From assembly GCA_015501055.1 (NCBI GenBank), contig JADNYV010000016.1:62001-126000 (forward strand): 64,000 nt of DNA. Reading direction: 5' to 3'. Shown piece after piece: positions 38,687 to 50,138 of the stretch (position 1 is the first letter of the stretch; the number at the start of each line of letters is the position of its first letter). The notes beneath the pieces were generated by a model that saw only the letters and a list, made by a program, of their open reading frames with translations, had not been told where the DNA came from and made no database searches. The DNA is from Mucidula mucida. Its lineage: Eukaryota; Basidiomycota; Agaricomycetes; Agaricales; Physalacriaceae. A program made the translations under genes and the position numbers.

Positions 38687-40394
38687 CTACCGTCTATCGC
38701 CATCATACACTAGTCCCGCAAGGCCGTACCGAACGACAAATGCGAACAAGCTCCCGGCAACCTAGGACCATCAATAAACCGTTCAAGGCAACAATGGCAT
38801 GACATCACCTGGGTACACATTAGCACCTTGACAAGGTTCTTCTCATTCATGGGTCCGAAACGGAGTAATAGAAATTGAGTATTGTCAAGTTGGTTGTCTC
38901 CAGTATACTGCCCGATGTAGAGGTAGTCGTCTCGGTCAACCCGAGCGCGGAAACACCTTCAATACAAGTATGGTCAGCTGAGAGGGTGGCCGCAAGAATT
39001 GCGCCTTTGATGGATGGAGTAAATTCGTCTGAGAGTCGAATCTATTCGCCATCAGACTCCATCATATACGTAGACGGTCCAGAGCGCACCTGGGTACTCG
39101 ATGTCGCGGACACGGAACCAGTCCAAAGAGTTGCGGACATGACAGCAGGAAGTTGAATACCTGGGGGATAAAGAAGAGCAACAAAGTCTTGGAGAAATGG
39201 GCCTGAATTCCGACTACGGCGAACGCCATGCCTGTCAAGTAGCAAAGCGTATCTCCGGGGAACGCACGGGCAGGATACCTATTGATGCTCGTCAAAAAAG
39301 GTCGTTTCGGTATGGAGATACTCACCAATTGTGGTATATGAATCCCGAACAAACTGCTACAAGGGGCAACATAAAGTACAGACTGAGGAGATGACGTTCA
39401 ACAAGAACTTTGCTGCCATATGCCATACCCGCGCTCCATACGCCACCAAATTCAATCTCCGTGTTATTCCCAAGAAGGTGAAGGGGCAAACGAAATCCCA
39501 TGGGCCAAGGAAGGTACAAGAGGTCGTTGATGATCACAGAGACCGCGATAATGATTGCTTGACTGACTTCTGAGCCATTTATACCAGCAAGAATGTTTAT
39601 GCTGTTCGTAGAAAACGTCGATAACATGGACATGTACAAGTAGTACAGTGGACCTGTCAACGGTATGAAAGGACGGAAGTCATGTTTGAATTTGGATACT
39701 GACCAAGGTTAACCAAGTTGCCGAATATCCTTCGAAATGGAAGAGGAACCACGACATGCGTATTTCCACCTTCGGCAAAGTAGACCATAAGAAGGGGTAT
39801 CGAGGCGATGATGGGTATGGGAAGCTTGTGTCTCCACCGAATGTCGAAAACGTCGTCCAAGAATCCCAGCATGGTCGCAATAAGAAGTGACAAGATGGAA
39901 GACAGATATACGGAAAGCTAGGTCATTTTAGCTTGTGAGCTATATCATTCATGAAGAAGATTACTTGATGTAAGGGAAACTCTGTCACTTTTATGCCTTC
40001 ACGGGTAACTGCTGCTGCGAGCGAATCGGAGAACGCAAACGGGATGAAAAGGAGGAGCGCGAGAATATACACTGACGCGCAGACCAGCCCCATACTTTCC
40101 GGACTGCGGAAGCTCAGAACCAACTGAAAGAAAACTGCACTTTACGCACATGGGAGTAGCATAGGTCTTCAACAAATCCCGTCCTTTGAAATTTGCCTTC
40201 ACAAATGTCGAGCCCAGAGACGGGACAAGATATATCGTCGACAAAAATGAGAATATCGAGAATCCCAGTGACGTGTACAGTGCTGGTATTAATGGAACGG
40301 GGTCCAGCAATGGCCGTATGATGAACCAGGCGCCGATAGGAACCAAGCCAAGGAACAGAACGGCTGGGAGAGGGCGAGGAGACAGTTCAACCAT
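38687..40394 (-). CDS. ALG7: UDP-GlcNAc:dolichyl-phosphate GlcNAc-1-phosphotransferase (frame disturbed near 3' end)
   Basis: This is the ER membrane enzyme that starts the N-glycan lipid precursor and is the target of tunicamycin. It starts [20 protein letters not shown] and continues with [89 protein letters not shown] and [16 protein letters not shown]. The terminal exons read [16 protein letters not shown] and [20 protein letters not shown], ending in RR-stop at 38687. Between them the conserved [10 protein letters not shown] is out of frame with both sides: the frame moves at 38951-38953 and again at 38872-38874, both at T triplets on the coding strand and each as if one T were missing. 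A gene finder could instead bridge this with a GTGTTT...GGGCAG intron, at the cost of the conserved block. Confidence 0.9.
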
Positions 40395-42030
40395 GGTTAT
40401 TCCAAAGCATGAATACCGAAAAGACCAGTGATGGTAAAAGGAACGCGCAGACACGCGACGACGTGTCTGTCCGAATGCGACAGCTAGTGGCTGTACAACA
40501 CTGCCGGCGGCAAGACAGTATTTTCCCACGCATCAAACGTAGTTCAAATCAAGCTTCACGGCCGACTTCGACAATGCATTGTCAATTTTCTCGTTCATAT
40601 GGCTCTCGATCATCGCCGGAGTTACCTTGATCTCTCTAGTACAATTCCATCCAAGGACTCTAGTGTGTGGCCAGTAATATAACTTGGATTCAGTTACATT
40701 TCTACCAGCTAGTGAACCTTCGGTTTACTCAAGGACAAACTGAACCCGCCGCGTATGACATTGTCGTTAATAGGTATGATTATGCTATCGTCGTATCACG
40801 ACCTCTAGGTTGTCACCGTGTCCATCTCAACAAGCTGGTAACGGTGGAAGGAATGCTCCAGGAGGAGAGTAATCAATTTGCGTACTGACTGGTCTCCCAG
40901 TTATAGGTGCCGCAAAGACTATAATTGAGAGAAAATCCTTTGCCGAAAACTGTTTGACGCAGCGGTGGCGAGAGCGAAGAATGAAAACGTTCCGCTCCCA
41001 GATAGTGAGCGCTGTGTTCGCCGTTTCGAAAAGATAGCAATAAATGGGTACCAGTAGCACTAGATTGTAAATTAATGTCATAAAATCGCCGTGAAGCAAT
41101 ATCAACGTCGGTTTGTATTCATGGGGTATCGCTCTCCAGCACCTTCAATCGAGAGCCGACAGAACACAGACGAGGCGCTGAACCTACATCGTTGCAAACA
41201 AAGACTTGATAGCCCCTTCGTCCAATCGACATGGTGGTATATTAATAAGACCCACCCAGCAAGTCAGAAACATGGTCATCGAGTCCAAAAAGGAGCAGAA
41301 CCCAAACAAGCGAACTCGGTGAACGGCGAACCCGGCATAGGGGGCCGGCACTCGCCTACCCAAAGCCTCCTGCTACCACCGTCTTCTGCCTCCCTCACAC
41401 GTTTTCTGTCATTAGTAGCTATCACTCTCGTGTTTGTTCCTCATGGCATCCCAGCAATGTCTCCATCCAGGTAATCAAACCGTCTTGTACGCCACAAATT
41501 ACGCGCTGTGTCTGATCCCATTTTATACCATCCCGTGACTGGCATGCCATGCAAAGATATCCTCGTGGCAGGAGCCCATTCGGAGATCTAACTCGTATTC
41601 CATCTGCGCCACCACCACGAAGGTCTGTACCGCCGCTATCAACCTTCAGCCACCTTCAGTAAAACTCTTCATTCCGAAGCGCGAGCACACCGGTCTAAAC
41701 TGTATATATCATCATGAAATGGCATTAATTGCATTAACGAGGGAAACTAGACGTTGTAAGGTAACGTGTACGAGTGGCGGACTGACGGGCAAAGGGGTAC
41801 ATAGGGGGTCTGCCGTTCGCCGTTCGCTTCTTTGAGTTCTGCCCTGTCCTCATCGAGTCAGGGTCGGCAGCGGGAAAGCCCGACTCGGTGCACAGCCACA
41901 CACATTGCTCGCGATTGCCACTGCGGCCCATCATTCGGAGGACCTGGGCAGCGGGACCGCGGTCCATAGCGAGAATATATCTAGGATACATTCACGATAG
42001 AGGAATATCAGCTCCTTCCACATCTTCAAA
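40395..42030. other. Intergenic, no convincing gene
   Basis: This is upstream DNA of ALG7 plus about 1.2 kb of unclear sequence. A minus-strand frame (40827-41105) has hydrophobic character (YNLVLLVPIYCYLF) and a plus-strand frame (41091-41474) is Ser/Pro-rich, but neither has a credible start, splice context or known motif. Decayed coding sequence is possible. Confidence 0.4.
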
Positions 42031-42248
42031 ATGGTCGCCGTTCAATTCGCGTTACTCTCCCTCCTCATCCCAGCCGCGTTCGCACAGAACGAATGCATGT
42101 CGCGTGCCAGAAGGCTATCGAAGATGGTTGTACCACAGCTGTACTTTATACAGGTAAGTTGGTGTCCTGTATCAATATATCGCTCTGCTAACGAGGTAAA
42201 TTTGCAGTCGCAATTGCAACCCAACATGATGCCCATGGAGTATATTAA
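42031..42248 (+). pseudogene. Small secreted protein, frame disturbed
   Basis: The ATG at 42031 opens a good signal peptide, MVAVQFALLSLLIPAAFAQ. The frame then reads basic, non-Cys sequence, whereas the frame reached by adding one base near 42103 reads CQKAIEDGCTTAVLYT and passes a GTAAGT intron (42154-42206) into VAIATQHDAHGVY and a stop at 42248. The spliced product would be a secreted peptide of about 70 residues. Either one base is missing in the assembly or the gene is dead. No family recognised. Confidence 0.4.
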
Positions 42249-42901
42249 CTCCATCGTACCAGAAACCCCACGGCCCAGCTTAACCGCGATTATGTGTTGA
42301 GGAGTCACGATGATGTGGGTTTGGCGCCACGCCATCTAGGTAAGCCAATTGTAGCTTGCGCGGTTCACGAAGCTCATGAAGTTGCTAGCTGTATTCTATT
42401 AGAACGTAATTATACCTCCAGTACTATTATCATTGCACGCACATTTGAGAGGACAAGATTCAAATCTCGCGTTCGGGTGGGAACTGATGAGTCACACCGA
42501 ACACCAATTGCGCCACTGACGGTCTTCTCGGAATGGGCTTCACTCCAGAGCCTTGGACGCGTCGATGAGCATCGGCTAGATGCTAATACAAGAGAAAGAG
42601 AAGTCGACAACGACTATACATCATTGATGACCGAGAAAATCGAGTATTTGGTCAATCAACACGTACACTTTTCAATTGGAGGGTTGGCTATCATAGTATC
42701 AAGTCCACATCCAAGTTATACATCGAATAATTCGATTCCACCCGAGATACAACAATCACTCTAACCAAAAATCAGCACCACCGTCCTTGACTAACAGTTC
42801 AAGTTGGCTTACATTAAATACAATAAGAATAGTCCAATGCATAACTTTCAGAAGGGCTAAGTCAGTCACCAGGCATCACCGCATGAGAAGGACCCACAAA
42901 C
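42249..42901. other. Intergenic, nothing recognised
   Basis: An open frame of 156 codons on the plus strand (42294-42764) has no recognisable motif and no good start context. I see no repeats or RNA genes. Confidence 0.4.
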
Positions 42902-43669
42902 CTATGTAGAACTCTCTCTCGACCGCCTCTTCAGTCTTTGACGTGTGTGCATCCACCAACCAAAAAGTCCAATGCATCCCAATGCCAAAAGTCCAACAAA
43001 CAGCACTATGCCACCTAACACTCCCGCTTTAGCCGCATTTCCCGCATCCTGTGAAAGGCATGCTGCGCCAATCGGGGCCGAAAAAGCTCCCACAGATATT
43101 GCCAGCAGCACACAGGCTAGATATTCCACCTTGAGATATCGTCTGCGAGTGGTAGATGATGTATCATCAAAGAAGTCCTCTGGTGGAGGTGGTGGGGACC
43201 ATGGAGATATAAGAAAGTAGACGCCGGCGGCAAGGGGGATGGTAGTAATAACACCGCCAATAGCGCCTGATGCGGCCAATGATGCAGGAAGGGAAAGCAA
43301 GGCAGCGCCCAGTATAACATATATCGCAGAAAGTAAAGTGGGAAGGGGAATGAGCGCGATGAAAATGAGTATCATTCGCCAAGGAAATGGAGTGCTTGTC
43401 GGCGGAGGAGTTGGACTTGACGGGGGATGAGGCGGGGGTGGGTTTGGAAATTTTTCATTAGAATTGGTCGGGTGAGGATTAATATGAGCGTGTAGATTAT
43501 ATGCGGAGAGAGTTGGCAGTGATGGAATAGGAGGGGTTTTCCCAGTAATAAAAGGAACGTGCGGGTCATTTGGTGGAAAATTGACGTGTGTAGGAGATGA
43601 TGGGGGATAGAAGAACCCGACGGTGGACCGCGGAGTCGCCGAGTTATGCGACGTCCAATCTACCGCCAT
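42902..43669 (-). CDS. Proline-rich four-span membrane protein, unknown function
   Basis: This intronless 255-residue protein starts MAVDWTSHNSATPRSTVGFF. Residues 1-95 are Pro/Ser-rich and presumably cytosolic (PPPPHPPSSPTPPP). Four hydrophobic segments follow: MILIFIALIPLPTLLSAIYV, a Gly/Ala-rich helix ending IPLAAGVYFLI, YLACVLLAISVGAFSAPIGA and VLGGIVLFVGLLALGCIGLF. The C-terminus is short and basic (RQRLKRRSREST). The architecture is common in basidiomycete orphan proteins; I assign no family. It has clean coding character and no frame breaks. Confidence 0.65.
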   Translation of the reverse strand: MAVDWTSHNSATPRSTVGFFYPPSSPTHVNFPPNDPHVPFITGKTPPIPSLPTLSAYNLHAHINPHPTNSNEKFPNPPPPHPPSSPTPPPTSTPFPWRMILIFIALIPLPTLLSAIYVILGAALLSLPASLAASGAIGGVITTIPLAAGVYFLISPWSPPPPPEDFFDDTSSTTRRRYLKVEYLACVLLAISVGAFSAPIGAACLSQDAGNAAKAGVLGGIVLFVGLLALGCIGLFGWWMHTRQRLKRRSRESST

Positions 43670-45200
43670 CGCTGGACAGAGAGAGGAGAGAGAGGTGAAT
43701 GAAGCACGTGGGAATCACTCACGCTTGTCTTCCACGATCATGGCGGCTTTATAGCCCCGGGCCTGAGTACGCACTACCGGGGAGCGAAAGTCTCCAAAGC
43801 CGTACTCTGGGCTGTGCATTTCGCTTGTCATCGCAGTCCGGAACACGCTTTAGGGTCCAAACTTGCATAGAGTGGATCCCTCCTGTAAACATGGCGAGTC
43901 TTGTACTTTCCTTCAATCGTGTGTAGATGCTTCCTGGTAAGGCCTCTATATAATACTAACAGTATGCTTTCAGATAGCTTACAGTCCCGTCTCTCCACGT
44001 CGCGATCGATTGACCCCACGTCCTTCGCACTACGTGTTGGAGCAGTTCTTGGATGACAGCGGAAAGCGCGATCTCCTCCAACGCTTTGGTGTGGATATTC
44101 ATGACAAGCGCGCCTCGCCTCGGGCTAGACTATATCTGATCCAAGGCGCTGTTCATACAGACCGGCCATCATGATGTGATGGTTTTGACGCGTCGTCGAA
44201 CATGGACCAGCACGAGAGGTAGAATTGCGAGTGACCCAGGAATACACGTTCCATTTAGCCGACAGCCCTGTACGTTTGGAACCATTTTCGACGCGATTCT
44301 TTCTTGACGCACGTATGAATAGACATTTGAGGGGCAACTGATATACCGGCTTCTTGAGGTAAGTATAGAAATGAAAAAAGATAACGCGAGGTGATTGTAG
44401 CCTATTGTAGCTGCTGAGATCCTCAACCCCACGCAGGAGTGGGAGAACGCGGGGAGGCTGAAACCCGTATTTTAGTAGTAGCAAGTTAGGTCGGAAATGA
44501 ATCGGCCCACCAAGCCCATCGAGGAGTTATGTTCTCAGAGGCTCTGCAGAATACATTGAAGAGACTCCAAATTGGCATGTGGCGCCCGAAGGGCCTTGGG
44601 TAGTAGTCGTGGTAGGAGATTTTGATCTTGTGGCGGCAATACCCGAAGCTCCGAGCAACCCAACCATCATGATCCAACCATCAACTTAAGTCTGCTTGTT
44701 AATAATTCCACCACCGAGCCCTGTATGACCTTTGTGAGCACAGGGTGGCTCTCAGGTGAATTGGTTTTTTTCAACTCTAGTCAACATTTGCAGTCTATCC
44801 TTTTGAAAGTCACCTCGACTCGACTGCGGTGACCGGTCTGCTTTCTTAGGTCCAAAAGGCTCAGGTATCCAATACGTACGTCAATTGCTAGTCTTAGATG
44901 TATTCGTCGACGTCGGGTGGTCGGGATAAGGTGGAGATGACGGTGAGATAGGTGAGCTCCTCCAAATTCAGCTTGTCATGGCGATAGCCTTCACAAATAC
45001 GTCTTTGCTAACATTATCTACTAGCCGAGTGACTATATCCGTTCCAGATACTATGTTTAAATCTCTATGAAAGAAATGTCGTGAGTCCTCAGTTCTGAAT
45101 TCAATGAGCCCAAGGCTGCTGATAAGGCCCGGCCGCTATTTCGGATAAACAACTTGCATATCTATGTCGCCGAGCGTACATATAGCAGACGCGTCACAGA
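43670..45200. other. Gene-poor interval
   Basis: About 1.5 kb with no supported gene. Short frames on both strands (for example 44125-44484, minus) lack motifs. The right end presumably contains the promoter of the isochorismatase-like gene. Confidence 0.4.
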
Positions 45201-46389
45201 ATGCCGTCTCGGGCGCCCATCATGTTCAAGGCTCTCACAGCGCTTTGTTTAGCCGCATCATTGCTTACCTCTGCTTCATCGGCAGCTCTCCCGGCCGTAT
45301 TTGGTGTACCCGTACGTCTACTACCGCGCGACCTCGTGTAATCAATCAACGCTGAAATTATCTATAGTACCCCAGCGAGACAGATTACACATATAGCCAC
45401 CCGAACACGGCCTTGCTCATTGTTGATGTCCAATACGACTTCATTAACGGTTCATTGAGTAACGAAATATGACTTGTTGGACAACCACAGCTGGTCTCGT
45501 GATTGCAATAATTTCTACTTTGGTTCAAGCAGCCGTCTTAGCCTCTCCTAGTTATCGCCACTTCTCAAGACTGGCATCCCGAAGGACACGTCTCATTCGC
45601 GTCCGCTCATCCCCGCCATGAGCCTGGTGATGTTATCCAAATCCCGGTCTTGGCAAGTCGATATAAGGAGACGGCGCGACAGAGCTTGACTTATGATCAC
45701 TGTGTGGTTCGTTGAACCTCTCTAGTATCCTTCGCTTTCCAAATCTCACCGATATAGCCCGGTACATTTGGAGCAAACATTGAAGAAGGAGTGCAGAGCC
45801 GACTGAACAGCATTATGGGCAAGACACCGATCACACAGATACACAAAGCTCAGCACCACCTCGTCGATATTCCGCATTCGCCGATGTATGTAAACTCGTC
45901 ATTTACTCGTGCCAAGTATGCTGACGAACCGTTCCAGAATCAGTACTTCGAATGTAACTTTTACTTTAAAAGTGTTCTCCAATTCATTGACACTTTATGG
46001 CTAGTCACTACCCTCGGTCCTGAGATGCGCGCGCGCGACATCGAGGAAATCGTAATAGTTGGACTGTAAGCGCAACAAGTGTTTATGTGTTCGACTGACA
46101 GCATATTAGGGTTACCACTGCTTGCGTATATGGCTCTACGGTCGACGGGATCAAGATGGGATGGGACGTGACAGTTATCAGCGATGGTGTCGAGGCATCA
46201 ACCCAGGAAAAACAAGACACTGCTCTGGAGGAACTCGCGACTTGGTGGGGTGCAAAGGTTACCTCGCTATCTGATTTCGAGGCGGCTTCATCATGTAAGT
46301 TGAATGAGGCAGGAAGGTCAAGCGGACTTCTAGGTCTCCATAACATGCGTTCAGGAAATTACGGTATTGTCACTATCATGCTATCGTAA
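45201..46389 (+). pseudogene. Secreted isochorismatase/nicotinamidase-like hydrolase, frame disturbed
   Basis: The ATG at 45201 opens a likely signal peptide (MPSRAPIMFKALTALCLAAS with an Ala/Ser-rich core). After an intron comes NTALLIVDVQYDFINGSL, the isochorismatase-fold start with its catalytic Asp. Later blocks are QDWHPEGHVSFASAHPRHEP, PGTFGANIEEGVQSRLN, the active-site lysine region HKAQH, YSAFAD, LGPEMRARDIEEIVIVGL and VTTACVYGSTVDGIKMGWDV with the nucleophile Cys. These resemble nicotinamidases that turn nicotinamide into nicotinate. The frame breaks near 45534-45545 and near 45866-45870, and the 3' end after DFEAASS is uncertain. Splice sites remain good, so it is either recently inactivated or affected by assembly indels. 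Confidence 0.65.
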
Positions 46390-47130
46390 ACGGCTACTAT
46401 GAATACAGAAGAAATAGCAATGTCCGTGAGAAGTCCAACGTCCAAGGTACAGTACGTTGCAACAGAAACTAATTGAAAGAGTGGAAGAACGCTGAATTCA
46501 GCGGGGAACAACGCGTAGTCGGCCATGATGCGACGCAACGCAAGTTGAACTTGTAGAAAGAGATGATGGAGAGATTGAGATCTTGTAATGAAACAGTGAG
46601 CTTCAGCCTGAGGGTGTGCAAGCAACGTACGGGTAGATGACGGTCATGAAGACAGCTCAAATGATAACACAATTCTGAGCGTGGGGTCGCGCTGACACGA
46701 TAGGCGGGGATGGGAGGAGATTGGTCGAGTCATCGCATTCGGCAACGAATTCGACAACTTCTTCACCAACACCGACGTCGGTGATGGAGAGAGTATTATC
46801 GAAGGTATCCATCGAAATTCAAAGATGAGTATGAGGCAAAATTGAGCGTAATCGGTGTGGGTTGGAAAGGATTAAGATCTAGAGTTGTGAGCTCGTAGAA
46901 GTATCGTGGGTTTTATAGCCTTCGATAGGTGATGGTCCCAAGGCAACCGTATGGCCTTTTAAGGTGCGCAAGACATTGTGTATTGTCTCCGACACCGCCC
47001 ACGCTCATTAAACCACTACTACGATGACGCCACACAAGACAATAAGATGGTCCCAATAAGATCACTTGACGACAACCACGTTGTCTCAGTAACTCTATTG
47101 TCCCACGGCGATGGTCATCAAATCTACAAT
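46390..47130. other. Interval without a supported gene
   Basis: On the minus strand an ATG at 46812 opens a short acidic frame (MDTFDNTLSITDVGVGEEVV) that could be the first exon of a small gene continuing to about 46390, where a hydrophobic frame lies. I could not link the pieces convincingly. Confidence 0.35.
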
Positions 47131-49951
47131 TCAATCCTCATCGTCGACAGGGTCTCCCCCGTCCATATCCAACTTCCGTTTCCGCCCAGGCATCATCTTG
47201 CCATCACCGAAACCCACACCCGCTTTCTTGCGCAACACATCCAAGTCCTGCTCGCCCTCCTCAGCCCACTCCAACACGAGATGACGGCCCAACAAATGCG
47301 TATGTCTAAGAGCAGCATACGCATTCTCCGCCTCTGTCCTCGACACGAAATCGAGGAACGCAAATCCACGCGTCCGCGAGTCAAACTTCCTAGGCAGCCG
47401 CACCGACTTGAGCTGTCCATGTGCACTAAACACCAATCATCAGTCATTATCAGTTGAAACCCTGCGACAACAAGAACTTACCCAAACAGCTCGCGTATAT
47501 CCTTTTTCGTCGCCTCGAACGGCACGTTCTTGACAAGCATTTTTGTTGTGCGGCTCTTCGACACGGCCGGATCTACAGGCTTATCACTCTCCGTGCCCCG
47601 TCCCGCAAACTTAATATGCAGAGCATGTCCGTCAAGGTTGAAACCCTGCATGCTCTTGATAGCCTTCTTCGCACCCTCCACATCCTTGAAACCAACGAAC
47701 CCGTATCCCATGCTCAGTCGCGCATCAGGCCGCTTCGGATCCGGCTTCGTCTGCACACGAGCGAAAGCAAACGACGGCAAATTGCGGAAGATTTGCGTGA
47801 GACGCTCCGCCGTAGTGGCAAAGGCCAGGTTCTTCACAAAGAGTGTAGATCCAGCCGATAAGGAAGGCTCTTCGTCCGCAGCTGCACCTGCGGCCTGCTC
47901 GGGGATGGTGATGGCATGGGTGGAGGAAATGTGAACCTGTGGCGCCGGAGGCGGTGTGTCTGTGAAGACGCCCAAAGGCCCTTTTTCCAAGTAAATGACA
48001 GAGCTGCCAAGACGTCGATAGGCCACCGCTCTAAACGCCGTCGACGCATCGGCCGGCCGGTCAAAGTCCACTACAGCCATCGTGCCAGCAGGAGGGACAA
48101 TAACGCGTGTCAAAGTCCCATGTGGCTCAAATAATTCACGAATCTGCTCTTCTGTAGTCCCATAAGGTATATTTTTCACCAAAATCGTGGTCTCTGAGCG
48201 TTCGCGTGAAGAAAACGCAGAGAGAACGACGCCCTGCGATTCCAGATACGTTTTGGTTTCTTGGATAATGTGCGTCTCTGCAAGAGCGAGTTTAACGGCA
48301 GCGTTATCAGAACCACCATCAGGATTGAGAATTTCAGACTTCGCTATGTTCATGCGATCGGCAACGGATGACGCTACAGCATCGCTCTATGAGTTCCTTG
48401 AGTACATGTCCGCAAGACACTAAGAAATAACGTACGTTCATATATAACATGCTCCAGTTGAAGTCTTGATCGGCTGCGGCTTTGCGATTCGCTGCCTTCT
48501 CACCCTTGACAGTACGTTTCCGCCCTTCGCCCTCTTCCACCTGGAAGCCACCTTTGCGATCCACAGCAGCGAGGATGTGTATCAAGCGCCCTTGGAAAGA
48601 CTTGCGATCTAGTGCCTCATACGCGGCGAGGGCATCGTCAGCCTTGGTGAATGACACGTAGGCAAGGCCTTTCGATTTTTTGGTCGCTGAATCGAGAGGG
48701 ATATGAACCTGCAAACAGATTTGAGTTAGCACTGTTTTGGTATCCAGAGCGTGAGGAGAAAAATTCAGAGTAATATTTCTACTATCGGATTTTCCACAAA
48801 GGAATCAGCATTCCCGCAAGTCTGATGTCCCTATACAAAGTTTCATCCCGAAGCAAGGTAGAAGTTGTAATCACCTATTCGAGAACAAAGTCAGCACGAC
48901 GTTGATTTCCAATTGAAGACGAAAAGAATCAGAAAATATTTCTACTATCGGTTTCCCTGAGGATCAACATTCTCCGAAGAGTCTGATGTCCCTATTTGAG
49001 ATGTCATCATATGGACCGCTCATCGAGCGGGACGGTTGGGAGGACAAGGCTCACCTGAGATAAACTACCATACGGGCTGAAGAACTCTGAAAGCTCATCT
49101 TCCGTACACGAAAACGTAAGATTACGGACAAATAATCTCGAGGTCTGTAGAATTGTTTCCTTGGTGGGATCTGTGGGTTCTGGGGCGTGTACTTCTGCTT
49201 CTGAGATCTTGGGATGCTAGGTCAGACGAAGAATAACGAAAAATATGTAGCAAAAGGACCGACCTTGACTGGATCTTCAACATCCTCGTCGTCCGACTGC
49301 TCAAAAGCCTTGACCTCGGCTTCGTCAACTTTTTTCGACATATGGCGCCTCATCCAGTCCAAATCGGACATTCCCGCCTGACTGGCGGGCTCGTCGTCTT
49401 CGGGCGCGGTCATATCAACATCCAACGTCTGCTTGCTCGTCGAAGCCTCAGCCTGAGGTTCATTCGCCCACGAAGGACCCTTGGACGTCTTTGTCTGCAT
49501 CACATCCATATACTGCTCACGCTTGACGTCTTTTTCGGATTTGGCGTCCTTCTTCACAGTTTTGTCGTCCTTTTTCGACTTGCCATCCGGTTCCTCAGTG
49601 CGTCGACGCTTGTTCGGCCTCGGTGTTGGAGCATCCTTAGCGCCCTGTACTCTCGAGTCAAATGTCATTTAATCGACCAAAAAAAGCATAACGAAAGATA
49701 CTCACCTCTACGGTGTTCACGAATATCCGCGTTGAGCCAAGAAAGGTTTTGTCGAACCATGCCTGGGCGGCGGACGCTTCCTCGTCAGTTTTAAAACCGA
49801 CAAAGCCAAATCGTCTGGAGGTGCCGTCTTGCTTGTGGGCGACCTTGACATCGGTCGGGGTACCGTCTGGCCGACCAGCTTGCTCGAAATGTTTTCTGAG
49901 CTGCTCCGGCGTGATATACGCGGGCAAATTCTTGACGATGAGACGGGACAT
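47131..49951 (-). CDS. MRD1: MRD1, multiple-RRM ribosome biogenesis protein
   Basis: This nucleolar RNA-binding protein associates with pre-rRNA and U3 and is needed for 18S rRNA processing in yeast. It has five RRMs in the usual MRD1 order. RRM1 begins MSRLIVKNLPAYITPEQLRK. A charged linker (KSKKDDKTVKKDAKSEKD) precedes RRM2 (SRLFVRNLTFSCTEDELSEF...GLAYVSFTKADDAL). RRM3 is TTILVKNIPYGTTEEQIREL, RRM4 is STLFVKNLAFATTAERLTQI...GYGFVGFKDVEGAK, and RRM5 is TKMLVKNVPFEATKKDIREL...RGFAFLDFVSRTEA. It ends in a basic/acidic tail (GRKRKLDMDGG). The intron at 48709-49054, inside RRM2, is 346 bp against about 50-80 bp for the others and contains two snoRNA candidates. No frame breaks were found. Confidence 0.95.
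48760..48855 (-). ncRNA. Candidate intronic C/D box snoRNA (copy A)
   Basis: Within the long MRD1 intron and on the host strand. Box C-like GGGATGA (complement of 48843-48849) is imperfect; box D CTGA is the complement of 48765-48768. Between them lie ATAGGGACATCAGACT, a C'-like TGCTGAT and CCGATAGTAGAAATATT just upstream of box D. These blocks are shared with copy B about 160 bp upstream, while the spacers differ. The rRNA target is unknown to me. Confidence 0.5.
48925..49015 (-). ncRNA. Candidate intronic C/D box snoRNA (copy B)
   Basis: This has a perfect box C ATGATGA (complement of 49004-49010) and box D CTGA (complement of 48929-48932), about 75 nt apart. It shares ATAGGGACATCAGACT, TGTTGAT (C'-like) and CCGATAGTAGAAATATT with copy A. 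Element size, box order and location in an intron of a ribosome-biogenesis gene fit a C/D methylation-guide snoRNA. No clear terminal stem is seen. Confidence 0.6.
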
Positions 49952-50138
49952 GGCATTGGAAGAAAAAGTCAGAAAACTTTTTTTGATCTTTTAGACTGAT
50001 GGATGCCGTCGGCAACAGCCACGTTCGAATCCTGATCAAGCCACTTGGTACTTAATATTCAAGTAAGTAAGCGGCAACAACGGGCATGTATGATAACAGA
50101 AGTATACATAGAGGAAGCACAATAAATGACGAGAAACA

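Noticed and set aside
38875..39156. Plus-strand open frame as a separate gene
   Set aside because: It is the antisense shadow of the ALG7 3' exons.
42440..42500. Possible tRNA B-box (GATTCAAATCTC)
   Set aside because: No acceptor stem, D-arm or anticodon stem can be drawn around it on either strand.
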